A stretch of DNA of 45,716 bases from an uncultured Mucilaginibacter sp. (GTDB lineage Bacteria; Bacteroidota; Bacteroidia; Sphingobacteriales; Sphingobacteriaceae): NCBI RefSeq assembly GCF_903913935.1, contig NZ_CAIWNH010000017.1, positions 1 to 45,716 of the forward strand, in the 5' to 3' direction. Below the pieces are notes generated by a model, which ran no database searches, was not told where the DNA came from, and saw only the letters and a program-made list of their open reading frames with translations. Shown here in pieces: positions 7,944 to 15,652 of this stretch. Within the stretch, counting starts at the first letter, position 1; every line of letters begins with the position of its first letter. The position numbers and the translations under genes are program-made.

Positions 7944-8540
7944 TTACTTATACAAGGATGTTCCCCGCAGGTGCTCCTCTTTTGCAACACCATCCCAAAC
8001 GCTTTTCGCGATTTTTTTGATAGGCACAGGCATGGTATCGAATGATTTATCCATTGTTTCGGTATAATTATCCGAATCGAGTTCCGGTATATGAGCTCTT
8101 AACACGGCCTTAATATTTTTATAATGTACCATAACTTTCCAATTGGATCCTTCGCCCATATTGGGATCAAGTTCATACACAAAAAAAGTTTCATAAATTC
8201 CGTCTTTATCTACATCTACTATTATGGTATGCTCATAATAAAGCAGGACATCATCGTCCGAAAAATCCTTTATTTCCCAGTCTTTAACAAATACCCCATT
8301 AATGCTGGTATAAGCAAAACCAAAAATACTGACCTTGTTTATCGGCTTGTCCTGTTTGATTTTGGTTACCAGGTAAATGTGCAGGCCGGCCTTATCCCGG
8401 TACTCATACGCATCAATTGCCTTGCCGGTGTATGAAACAGGGATTTTGTCGTGCAGGATATTTTTAACAAACATTTGCGCCCGGCTGGTTTGCAGGAAAA
8501 GCGATGCGGCAACGGTTACAAAAAAGTATTTAAGACGCAC
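7944..8540 (-). CDS. Hypothetical secreted protein
   Basis: A 198-residue protein starting at GTG 8540, with a clear signal peptide ending near TSRAQ (residues 18-22). The mature part is mostly beta-rich, with a calcium-loop-like DVDKDGIYE around residue 115. No enzymatic motif is visible and I do not recognise the family. It lies 29 bases upstream of the Nudix gene on the same strand, so it may share its transcript. Its likely location is the periplasm or cell surface. Confidence 0.7.
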   Translation of the reverse strand: MRLKYFFVTVAASLFLQTSRAQMFVKNILHDKIPVSYTGKAIDAYEYRDKAGLHIYLVTKIKQDKPINKVSIFGFAYTSINGVFVKDWEIKDFSDDDVLLYYEHTIIVDVDKDGIYETFFVYELDPNMGEGSNWKVMVHYKNIKAVLRAHIPELDSDNYTETMDKSFDTMPVPIKKIAKSVWDGVAKEEHLRGTSLYK

Positions 8541-8573
8541 TTTTGTATTTTGGCTTAAAACTACAAAATAGTT

Positions 8574-9389
8574 CTATCTTCCAAACGCCCAAACCAAAAA
8601 TTTAGGCATGGCTTTGGCCCAGGTGGCAGTATCGTGGTTGCCACCGAACATTTCGACATACCGAACCTCTTCAGGGCGTTTAAAACCTCTATTTTCCAGT
8701 TCTTTGATCAGGTCGATGGTATCGTCGATGCTGTCGATAATGCCGTTTTTGTTGCGGTCGGCCGTTTCATCTTTAGTGCCGGTTTGCAGCCATATTTTTA
8801 GGTCGGGTTTTTCTTTGGTATTTCTGATAATGCTGTGCATAATGCGGTCATTATCGGTATACCCTTTGCTTAAATCCTTACTTCTCCACCAAAAAGAACC
8901 TGAAAATGCGCCTGCCTTATCAAAAAGGGCGGGATTGTGCCAGGCGATGTCCAAAGCGGATAATCCGCCTAACGAAAAACCTGCGAAAGCGGTCGTTTCA
9001 AAACTTTCGATGCTGGTCAGCTTATAAATCGCTGGCAATAACTCTGTTTTTATAAATTCGGTATATAACCCGGCTTTGTCGCCTCGTTTTTTAAAATCAG
9101 GTTTGCCGGCGGTGCCGTATTCGTGCAAACGATTTTCGTCAGCGTGTATGGCGACAACCAGGGTTGGTTTTATCCTTTGGGAATTGGTTAACTCTTCTAA
9201 AGTTTCTTTCAGCTCCAGGCTTTCTATTTCCTGCCCGTCATTCAGGAGCAAAAGGTTCATCGGCTCAACAAATTCAGTTTCTTCGGGTATCAAAAGCGTG
9301 CAGGTAACGTTGCGCTTTAAGTGTTCGGATCTTATTATGATATTTTTTTCAGCTATTGCTATTTCCATCTCCGGCAAATTCCAGTACAT
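8574..9389 (-). CDS. Putative esterase, alpha/beta-hydrolase (esterase D/Fes-like)
   Basis: An alpha/beta-hydrolase of the putative esterase family (esterase D, enterochelin esterase-like). The nucleophile elbow is GFSLGG, an acidic residue lies in the GTKDE region, and a late His occurs in GGNHD. I place the start at ATG 9389 (MYWNLPEM), giving 271 residues. A longer frame from 9485 would take its first 16 codons from the intergenic hairpin repeat at 9438-9483, so that extension is unlikely to be protein. No signal peptide is seen. It diverges from a second esterase that begins the amidoligase cluster. Confidence 0.88.
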   Translation of the reverse strand: MYWNLPEMEIAIAEKNIIIRSEHLKRNVTCTLLIPEETEFVEPMNLLLLNDGQEIESLELKETLEELTNSQRIKPTLVVAIHADENRLHEYGTAGKPDFKKRGDKAGLYTEFIKTELLPAIYKLTSIESFETTAFAGFSLGGLSALDIAWHNPALFDKAGAFSGSFWWRSKDLSKGYTDNDRIMHSIIRNTKEKPDLKIWLQTGTKDETADRNKNGIIDSIDDTIDLIKELENRGFKRPEEVRYVEMFGGNHDTATWAKAMPKFLVWAFGR

Positions 9390-9437
9390 CTCAGTATTCA
9401 ATTTTATTAAAACGGCAAAGGTAAGGTTTTTAAGTTT

Positions 9438-9483
9438 GAAAACCTCGCCTCTCCTTTGGAGAGGAATTAGGTGAGGCGTTTTC
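9438..9483. repeat. Imperfect palindrome (hairpin) between divergent esterase genes
   Basis: The outer arms GAAAACCTCGCC and GGTGAGGCGTTTTC are complementary apart from small bulges, and an inner hairpin CCTCTCCTTTGGAGAGG is nested in one arm. It abuts a 16-bp tandem repeat. Confidence 0.55.
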
Positions 9484-9542
9484 AAATCATCAAATTTTCA
9501 AGTCATCAAATTTTCAAATCATCAAATTTTCAAATCACCAAA
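9479..9542. repeat. Four tandem 16-bp units (VNTR-like)
   Basis: Four head-to-tail copies of TTTTCAAATCATCAAA with at most one or two substitutions each (9479-9494, 9495-9510, 9511-9526, 9527-9542). There is no spacer, so this is not CRISPR. The same unit appears in both orientations in the hairpin at 19247-19320. Confidence 0.85.
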
Positions 9543-9580
9543 TTATTTCTCTAACTTACATTCATTAAACCAACAATACT

Positions 9581-10288
9581 TTGACTGAAAAATATCACCG
9601 CTGGTACTCGCAAATTTTGGGGCTCGATGTAGAAATGCTGGTTTTTGGCGACCGTGGCTACCCGGTTATACTTTTCCCTACTTCGCAGGGCAAATATTAC
9701 CAGAACAAGGATGAAGGGCTGATTGATAGCGTAAAGTGGTTTGTTGATGAAGGCCTGGTAAAAATTTATTGCCCCGAGAGTTTCGACTGGCTTACCTGGT
9801 ATAATAAAGATGTGCATCCATCCGAGCGTGCCCGCCGTTATGCCTGGTATGATAAAATGCTATTGGATGAACTTGCACCCTGGGCAATGCACGAAACTGG
9901 CATCAACAAGGTAGCCACGGCCGGCTGTAGTTTCGGTGGTTACCACGCCGCGAATTTCGCCTTTAAGCACCCGGATAAAACAGGCCATATGTTCAGCATG
10001 AGCTGGGCGTTTGATATCACCCAGTTTACGGATGGTTTTTATAACGATGATGTATTTTATAATAACCCGATAGATTATTTGCCCGGAAGCAGCCAGCCAG
10101 ATCTGTGGCACATGAATATAATTTTGGGGACAGCTGAGCATGATATCTGCAGGGGGGACAATGACCGGTTATCTAATATCTTAAATCGAAAGGGCATCCG
10201 CAATTGGCTGGATGTACGGCCGTTTGCGAGTCATGATTGGCCGGTTTGGAAGGAAATGTTTCCGCATTATTTATCAACGATAAAATAG
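9581..10288 (+). CDS. Esterase-family alpha/beta-hydrolase (TTG start)
   Basis: A 235-residue cytoplasmic alpha/beta-hydrolase. The nucleophile elbow is AGCSFGGYHA, the C-terminal catalytic His lies in FASHDWPVW, and an acidic residue is available in TAEHD. The start is TTG at 9581 (MTEKYHRW); no ATG lies in frame upstream within the homologous part. This type of esterase is often found beside ATP-grasp and carboxylate-amine ligase genes in Bacteroidetes, and here it opens such a cluster. It probably hydrolyses an ester or activated intermediate of the pathway; its substrate is not known. Confidence 0.85.
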   Translation: MTEKYHRWYSQILGLDVEMLVFGDRGYPVILFPTSQGKYYQNKDEGLIDSVKWFVDEGLVKIYCPESFDWLTWYNKDVHPSERARRYAWYDKMLLDELAPWAMHETGINKVATAGCSFGGYHAANFAFKHPDKTGHMFSMSWAFDITQFTDGFYNDDVFYNNPIDYLPGSSQPDLWHMNIILGTAEHDICRGDNDRLSNILNRKGIRNWLDVRPFASHDWPVWKEMFPHYLSTIK

Positions 10289-10403
10289 TTATTGATTTAG
10301 TGAATTAGTGAGTTAGAGAATTAATAAAAACATAGAAGAATTGAATTTGCTACAAAGTACAAAGATTAAATATAAACGAGAGCATTAAAATTACCATCAT
10401 ACC

Positions 10404-11486
10404 ATGAAAAAAATAGGCATCTTATTCGGACAGGAAAATTCATTCCCGCATGCATTTGTTGATCGCATTAACCAGAAGGCAGAAAAAAATATCACTGCAG
10501 AGTTTGTCCACATTGACAAAGTGCAGCAAGCAATCCCACTCGATTATGCAGTAATTGTTGACCGAATCTCGCAGGATGTGCCCTTTTACCGGGCTATGTT
10601 GAAAAATGCTGCGATTTGCGGCACGGCGGTCATCAACAACCCCTTTTGGTGGAGTGCTGATGAGAAATTCTTCAACAATGCGCTGGCCGTTAAAATAGGG
10701 GTGCCGGTACCTAAAACGGTTATCCTGCCATCAAAGGATATGCCGGATGATACCACCGGACAATCATTCCGTAACCTGTCCTATCCTTTAAATTGGGAAG
10801 GTATATTTGATTATGTCGGTTTCCCGGCATACATGAAGCCTTTTGATGGTGGCGGTTGGAAAGAAGTTTATAAACTGCACGATAAGGAAGACTTTTTCGA
10901 CAAATACGCCAACACCAAACAGTACGTAATGATGCTGCAGGAAGAGGTTGTTTTTGATGACTACTTCCGTTGCTATTGCATAGGCGGCAAGCATGTGCGC
11001 ATAATGCAGTACGAGCCGCGCAACCCGCACCACCTGCGCTACGAGCATGGCAAGGCCCCGGCCGAAAAGAAATTGCTGGAGCTGGTTAAAAACTACGTGA
11101 TCAAACTAAATAAATACCTTGGCTACGATTTTAATACCGTTGAATTTGCGATCCGCAATGGCGTGCCTTATGCCATTGATTTTTGTAACCCTGCGCCGGA
11201 TGCGGAAGTAACCAGTGTTGGACAGGAAAATTTTGAATGGGTGGTGGAGACTGCTGCCGATTATGCCATTGAACGCGCCAAAAAGCAAAAGCCTGATATG
11301 GATAATTTAACCTGGGGCGAATTTGTAAAAACAGGCGCCGCAGGGGAGCATTTATTAGCATCTGAAAAAAAGGTAGAGAAAAAAGCCGGTAAAAAAGAAG
11401 CGAGTGAAGGAAAGATAGATCACGAAGTATTGGCAGAAGGCACGATCAAGGAAAAAATAGTAAAGCCGAAAAAGACGACAAAATAA
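10404..11486 (+). CDS. ATP-grasp (RimK-like) ligase
   Basis: 360 residues. The central region has ATP-grasp features: a nucleotide-binding Lys145 in FPAYMKPFDGGGW with the Gly-rich loop at 149-151, a LQEEVVFDDYFRCYCIGG strand pair, and the metal-binding region YAIDFCNPAPDAE. ATP-grasp enzymes join a carboxylate to an amine through an acyl-phosphate. From about residue 315 the protein ends in an unusual low-complexity, Lys/Glu-rich tail. It lies 115 bases after the esterase and before ybdK, interrupted downstream by a MITE-like palindrome. The likely role is amide or peptide bond formation; the substrates are unknown. Confidence 0.85.
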   Translation: MKKIGILFGQENSFPHAFVDRINQKAEKNITAEFVHIDKVQQAIPLDYAVIVDRISQDVPFYRAMLKNAAICGTAVINNPFWWSADEKFFNNALAVKIGVPVPKTVILPSKDMPDDTTGQSFRNLSYPLNWEGIFDYVGFPAYMKPFDGGGWKEVYKLHDKEDFFDKYANTKQYVMMLQEEVVFDDYFRCYCIGGKHVRIMQYEPRNPHHLRYEHGKAPAEKKLLELVKNYVIKLNKYLGYDFNTVEFAIRNGVPYAIDFCNPAPDAEVTSVGQENFEWVVETAADYAIERAKKQKPDMDNLTWGEFVKTGAAGEHLLASEKKVEKKAGKKEASEGKIDHEVLAEGTIKEKIVKPKKTTK

Positions 11487-11506
11487 TATAGCAATTATAG
11501 TGATGG

Positions 11507-11741
11507 GTTTAAAATCTTGAGCATTCGAAACAAAGAACAAATTGCAGCTACCCTCTTTTTTGCCTGCAAAAGAGAGGGTGAACGAGCGTAGCGATGTTCG
11601 GGTGAGTCAACCCCGGGGGACATTACTGCGAATGCATGGCGGCGAGTTTACTCACCCCGGATTCGCTTCGCTCTCCGACCCTCTCTACGGCAAGCCGTAA
11701 AGAGGGTGAAAAAAGTGTTTCGAATGTTCGATGTTTTAAAC
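11507..11741. mobile_element. MITE-like palindromic element with 25-bp terminal inverted repeats
   Basis: The ends are 25-bp inverted repeats (11507-11531 and 11717-11741; 21 of 25 match), beginning GTTTAAAA and finishing CATTCGAAAC. Inside are two hairpins, ACCCTCTTTTTTGC/GCAAAAGAGAGGGT and ACCCTCTCTACGGC/GCCGTAAAGAGGGT. These are linked by a longer imperfect inverted repeat (GGGTGAACGAGCGTAGCGAT against ATTCGCTTCGCTCTCCGACC). It has no coding capacity and fills the 327-base gap between the ATP-grasp gene and ybdK. Confidence 0.6.
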
Positions 11742-11813
11742 AGATCGCGACAGATAATTTAACCTAACAAAACATAGCCTAATAATGGGATTTTTGATAA
11801 ATTATAACCTTTT

Positions 11814-12911
11814 ATGAACGAATTTACCTTAGGTGTTGAAGAAGAATTCATGGTGATTGACCCGGTAAACCGGGAGCTAAAATCGCATGACCAAAAAATT
11901 GTTGAAAGCGCCCAAAAGATCCACGAAGACCAGGTAAAGGCCGAAATGCACCAGGCCGTGGTAGAAGTGGGCACCCATATTTGCCGCAATACCGAAGAGG
12001 CCCGCAAAGAAGTGAGCAAGCTTCGCGGTACTGTTGCCATGTTGGCCGGGGACATAGGTTTACGCATTGGCGCCGCCGGGACGCATCCTTTTTCGCACTG
12101 GCAGCACCAGTTGATCACTGATCATCCCCGATATTTTGAAATTGTAGACGAGATGCAGGAAGCTGCGCGCTCCAACCTGATCTTCGGGCTGCATGTGCAT
12201 GTGGGCATCCAGTCGCGCGATTTGGCCATTCATATTGCCAACCAGGTGCGTTATTTTTTGCCCCACGTATATGCCTTATCTACCAATTCACCTTTTTGGG
12301 AAGGGCGTAATACTGGCTTTAAATCATTCAGAACCAAGGTTTTTGATAAATTCCCGCGTACCGGTATCCCTGATTATTTTAACAGTATTGAGGAATATGA
12401 CAGGTATATCAAGCTTTTGGTGAAAACAAATTGTATTGACAATGCCAAAAAAATATGGTGGGATATCCGGGTTCACCCGTTTTTTGAAACGATTGAATTT
12501 CGCATTTGCGATTGCCCCATGCTGATTGACGAAACGATGGCTTTTGTGGCTTTATTCCAGGCCTTATGCGCCAAACTTTATAAAATGCGGCTCCAGAATA
12601 TGGCTTTTATGACCTATAACCGGGCGCTGATCAACGAAAATAAGTGGCGCGCTGCAAGGTATGGTATTGATGGCAAAATGATCGACTTCGGCAAAGAAAT
12701 GGAAGTAAACACCCGCTCGCTGGTACTGGAGTTGCTTGATTTTGTTGATGAAGTGGTTGACGAATTGGGCTGCCGCGATGACCTGCAATACGTGCATAAA
12801 ATATTAGAAAATGGCACAGGAGCTGACAGACAGTTAGCAGTTTACGAACAAAACCATAACTTTGCAGATGTTGTGGATTACATCACTTCACAAACGCTTA
12901 AAGGGATATAA
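11814..12911 (+). CDS. ybdK: Carboxylate-amine ligase, YbdK/GCS2 family
   Basis: 365 residues, the usual YbdK length. It opens with the family hallmark TLGVEEEFMVID and contains EMHQAVVEVGTHIC, GLHVHVGI (metal- and nucleotide-binding) and FETIEFRICD, the glutamine-synthetase-like catalytic fold of the GCS2 family. Members form gamma-glutamyl or other amide bonds at the expense of ATP; E. coli YbdK has weak glutamate-cysteine ligase activity and its natural substrate is unsettled. The glutamine amidotransferase gene begins six bases after its stop, so the two are co-transcribed. Confidence 0.93.
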   Translation: MNEFTLGVEEEFMVIDPVNRELKSHDQKIVESAQKIHEDQVKAEMHQAVVEVGTHICRNTEEARKEVSKLRGTVAMLAGDIGLRIGAAGTHPFSHWQHQLITDHPRYFEIVDEMQEAARSNLIFGLHVHVGIQSRDLAIHIANQVRYFLPHVYALSTNSPFWEGRNTGFKSFRTKVFDKFPRTGIPDYFNSIEEYDRYIKLLVKTNCIDNAKKIWWDIRVHPFFETIEFRICDCPMLIDETMAFVALFQALCAKLYKMRLQNMAFMTYNRALINENKWRAARYGIDGKMIDFGKEMEVNTRSLVLELLDFVDEVVDELGCRDDLQYVHKILENGTGADRQLAVYEQNHNFADVVDYITSQTLKGI

Positions 12912-12917
12912 AAAATA

Positions 12918-13754
12918 ATGGCACAAAACGATAAACAATCTGTAAAAGTAGCGGTACTGGATCTGTATAATGGGATAGAAAATGAAGGGATGCGCGGGAT
13001 CCGTGAAATTTTGGAGCGTTACCGTGTGAAAAATGAATTAAATTTAACCTACGAAGTTTTCGACGTCCGCAAAAAAGTGGAAGTACCAGGGACGGAATTC
13101 GACATTTATATCTCCAGCGGCGGCCCGGGCGATCCTTTGGAAAGCGAAGGCACCGAATGGGAAAAGAAATATTTTAAGCTGGTGGATGCGCTTGAAGATC
13201 ATAATCTTTCCAGCACTTCGCAAAAAAAGCATGCCTTTTTTATTTGCCATTCTTTCCAGCTCATGTGCCGTAAATATGGTTTGGGTGCAATAAATATGCG
13301 TAAATCGCCCTCTTTTGGGGTTCTGCCTGTTCACGAAACAAATGCAGGCAGGAACGAACCTTTATTTGACGGGCTTGCCGATCCATTTTACGCAGTCGAT
13401 TCCCGGTTTTGGCAGGTCATCCATCCAAATGAAAAGCGTTTTATCGACCTGGGAATGCAATTGCTGGCTATTGAAAAGGAAAGGCCATATGTCGACCTTC
13501 CGCGGGCAATGATGGCTATACGGTTCAGCGATTATTTTTTCTCCACCCAGTTTCACCCGGAAGCAGATGCGGTCGGTATTCGCACTTTGCTATTAAAGGA
13601 AGACAAAAAGAAAGAGGTAGTGAGTGAACACGGCCTGGATAAATACAATGAAATGCTGGAACGGTTGGAGGACCCGGATAAGATCACCCAAACGCAAAAT
13701 ACCATCATCCCTAATTTTTTAGACCAGGCTGTTTTGAGTTTGCAGGAGATATAG
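12918..13754 (+). CDS. Class I glutamine amidotransferase
   Basis: A 278-residue stand-alone class I glutamine amidotransferase. The oxyanion Gly cluster is SSGGPGDP (67-73), the nucleophile is Cys110 in FFICHSFQLMC, and the catalytic pair is His213 and Glu215 in TQFHPEAD, so the triad is intact. Class I domains release ammonia from glutamine or hydrolyse gamma-glutamyl bonds. Tight linkage to ybdK (6 bases) suggests it supplies ammonia to, or trims a gamma-glutamyl group made by, that ligase. About 55 C-terminal residues extend past the core domain. Confidence 0.9.
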   Translation: MAQNDKQSVKVAVLDLYNGIENEGMRGIREILERYRVKNELNLTYEVFDVRKKVEVPGTEFDIYISSGGPGDPLESEGTEWEKKYFKLVDALEDHNLSSTSQKKHAFFICHSFQLMCRKYGLGAINMRKSPSFGVLPVHETNAGRNEPLFDGLADPFYAVDSRFWQVIHPNEKRFIDLGMQLLAIEKERPYVDLPRAMMAIRFSDYFFSTQFHPEADAVGIRTLLLKEDKKKEVVSEHGLDKYNEMLERLEDPDKITQTQNTIIPNFLDQAVLSLQEI

Positions 13755-13765
13755 GCCCCACCCAA

Positions 13766-13794
13766 CCCTCCCCGGATGGGGAGGGCTTTTAAAA
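13766..13794 (+). terminator. Hairpin terminator after the amidotransferase gene
   Basis: CCCTCCCC GGAT GGGGAGGG (stem of 8) followed by CTTTTAAAA. It lies 12 bases after the stop codon and would separate the ybdK-amidotransferase transcript from the nucleotidyltransferase gene. The T-run is short; the same GC-rich hairpin type recurs elsewhere in the window. Confidence 0.5.
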
Positions 13795-13858
13795 TGGCCG
13801 GTGGCGGCAGGAAGTGTTGTATAGGGCCTTTTTGCTTCTAATGTTGATTTAACGATCT

Positions 13859-14149
13859 ATGAACGTGCACGACGTAGAAAAATACCAACGATTGATTTTG
13901 CCTGTTTTAATTCGGTATTCAATTAAACGTGCGGCAATTTTTGGTTCATTGGCGAAGAGCGGAATGAATTCAAATAGTGATTTGGATCTCCTTATAGAAG
14001 CTGAGATAGGATTTACTCTTTTTAAAATGCTTAAACTTCAAGAAGAACTCTCTGAAGTTACAAACAGGAAAGTTGATTTAGTTGAGTACAGTGCACTCAA
14101 GCCATCCATAAGAAACGAAGTGCTTTTGTCCGCGATCGCTATCTTATGA
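13859..14149 (+). CDS. MNT-type nucleotidyltransferase (HEPN/MNT antitoxin-like)
   Basis: 96 residues, the usual size of a minimal nucleotidyltransferase. The catalytic motif is IFGSLAKSGMNSNSDLDLL (GS at 29-30, Asp41, Asp43), with a third acidic residue Asp73 in RKVDLVEY, so the active site appears intact. MntA-type proteins neutralise HEPN RNases by AMPylation or adenylylation. Here the expected HEPN partner is reduced to an 18-codon stub that overlaps the stop (ATGA), so it seems to be an orphan antitoxin. It is inserted between the amidotransferase and second ATP-grasp genes. Confidence 0.85.
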   Translation: MNVHDVEKYQRLILPVLIRYSIKRAAIFGSLAKSGMNSNSDLDLLIEAEIGFTLFKMLKLQEELSEVTNRKVDLVEYSALKPSIRNEVLLSAIAIL

Positions 14150-14202
14150 GTCAGCCTGAGAGGTCGATATTAAAGGAACAATTGGAAAACATGATTGAAT
14201 AA
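14146..14202 (+). pseudogene. HEPN toxin remnant (18-codon stub)
   Basis: ATG at 14146 overlaps the MNT stop codon in ATGA and opens MSQPERSILKEQLENMIE before TAA. This pattern resembles the first helix of HEPN proteins that pair with MNT genes (a basic residue, hydrophobics, then a Glu-Ile ending). The rest of a HEPN domain, including the R-x4-6-H motif, is absent. The stub is short, so the call rests on position, the ATGA overlap and weak similarity. Confidence 0.4.
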
Positions 14203-14217
14203 GCCTGTTTTAAACTT

Positions 14218-15408
14218 ATGGAGCCATCTGCCAGAAAAACATTCAACGAAAAATTTACCGCAGAAAAGTACAATGAGCTTTTGGCGTTGCTAAATAAAGA
14301 CCTTGAAAACCCGATTGCTTTCCGCGTAGCCGAAACGCCGGTTTTTTTGACCGATGATTTTAAAAGCAGGCTCATTACAGCAGGTAACGATATCATTAAC
14401 GTTATCCTTGAACCTGATTTTAAACAACTCACCGAAAGAGCCATCCCCGATAAGTGGCGGCTCCCCAATGAAAATGATCACCCGCATTTTATTGCACTTG
14501 ATTTTGGGGTTTGCAGCGACGAAAACGGCAATATTGTTCCAAAATTGATCGAGTTGCAGGGATTCCCATCCTTGTTTGGTTTCCAGGTTAACCTGGCTAA
14601 AAGCTATGCGAAGGCATTTGATATTACAGACGAATGGTCGGTTTATTTTAGCGGATTAGACGAATCTTCTTATATCGATTTGCTAAAAAGGACAATAATT
14701 GGAGAATATGATCCGGCAGAAGTGGTATTGATGGATGTGAATGCCCATCACCAAAAAACTGCAGTTGATTTTGAACATACCCGAAAATATATTGGTACGC
14801 CCATCGTGTCGCTTGAAGAAATGGAGCAGGACGGTAACCAGCTTTTTTACCGGGCCGGGGGCGAAAGAAAACTGATCAAACGGATCTATAATCGCTTAAT
14901 TTTTGATGAGATAGAAGGCGACCCCGCTGCTTTTGATAAAGTAGTTGATATCCGGCAATCACTGGATGTGGAATGGATAACCCACCCCAACTGGTTTTAC
15001 CGGGTAAGCAAGTTTACCATGCCGTTTTTAAAGGGGGACTACATCCCCAAAACTCAATTTTTACACCAGGTAAAGGATATTCCTGCCGATTTGGAAAACT
15101 ATGTGCTAAAACCACTCTTTTCGTTTGCAGGGCAGGGTGTAATTATTGATGTGCGTAAAAATGACATTGAAAATATAAAGGATCCGGAGAACTGGATCTT
15201 GCAGGAAAAAGTAAATTACGAACCTGTTTTGCATGCGCCGGACGGTGGTGTTAAGATAGAGATCAGGCTATTATACCTTTGGCCAAATGGTGATGAAAAA
15301 CCAACTTTGGCCATTAATTTGGCCCGCTTAAGTAAAGGAAAAATGATAGGCGTTAGGTATAATAAGGATTTTGACTGGGTAGGGGGGACTATCGCATTCA
15401 TGAAATGA
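14218..15408 (+). CDS. ATP-grasp-like ligase (glutathionylspermidine synthase-like)
   Basis: 396 residues. The C-terminal half reads like an ATP-grasp fold, with Lys298 in YVLKPLFSFAGQGVIIDV supplying the nucleotide-binding Lys and glycine loop, then WILQEKV and KIEIRLLYLW as later ATP- and metal-binding strands. The arrangement, with a long N-terminal part containing KLIELQGFPSLFGFQ, recalls glutathionylspermidine synthase-type ligases more than RimK. It closes the amidoligase/esterase cluster and probably joins an amine or amino acid to an acyl acceptor. Family placement below the fold level is inference. Confidence 0.7.
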   Translation: MEPSARKTFNEKFTAEKYNELLALLNKDLENPIAFRVAETPVFLTDDFKSRLITAGNDIINVILEPDFKQLTERAIPDKWRLPNENDHPHFIALDFGVCSDENGNIVPKLIELQGFPSLFGFQVNLAKSYAKAFDITDEWSVYFSGLDESSYIDLLKRTIIGEYDPAEVVLMDVNAHHQKTAVDFEHTRKYIGTPIVSLEEMEQDGNQLFYRAGGERKLIKRIYNRLIFDEIEGDPAAFDKVVDIRQSLDVEWITHPNWFYRVSKFTMPFLKGDYIPKTQFLHQVKDIPADLENYVLKPLFSFAGQGVIIDVRKNDIENIKDPENWILQEKVNYEPVLHAPDGGVKIEIRLLYLWPNGDEKPTLAINLARLSKGKMIGVRYNKDFDWVGGTIAFMK

Positions 15409-15592
15409 TTGACACGAATTTCACGAATAAGGACGAATTTAATGGACACGAATGTCACAAATAAGGACGAATGTTCACGAATCATATCAAGCGGCGGCTC
15501 TCTCATTAGTGAAAATTCGAATCCATTCGTGTAATTCGTGTCAATTCATTAGTGAAATTCAAACAAATTCGTTAATCTTCGTGTCCATTCCT
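15405..15592. repeat. Composite inverted repeat (GACACGAATT-type)
   Basis: Two left units (GACACGAATTTCACGAATAA at 15411; GGACACGAATGTCACAAATA at 15444) face two right units (ATTCGTGTAATTCGTGTCAA at 15525; the second ends CTTCGTGTCCATTC at 15590). The whole can fold into a long imperfect hairpin. Its first bases overlap the 3' end of the second ATP-grasp gene. No coding capacity. Confidence 0.7.
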
Positions 15593-15652
15593 AAACCAAA
15601 TACTATTTAACATGTCTGTACGTATATATATAAATTGTATTAAATTTGTAAC

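Noticed and set aside
8608-9027. 139-codon plus-strand frame opposite the esterase gene
   Set aside because: The minus strand carries an intact esterase with GFSLGG; the opposite frame shows only low-complexity Ser/Leu sequence.
9390-9485. Longer N-terminus of the minus-strand esterase
   Set aside because: The extra residues are encoded largely by the hairpin repeat at 9438-9483, so ATG 9389 is preferred.
9479-9542. Possible CRISPR array
   Set aside because: The 16-bp units are directly adjacent with no unique spacers, and no cas genes are nearby.
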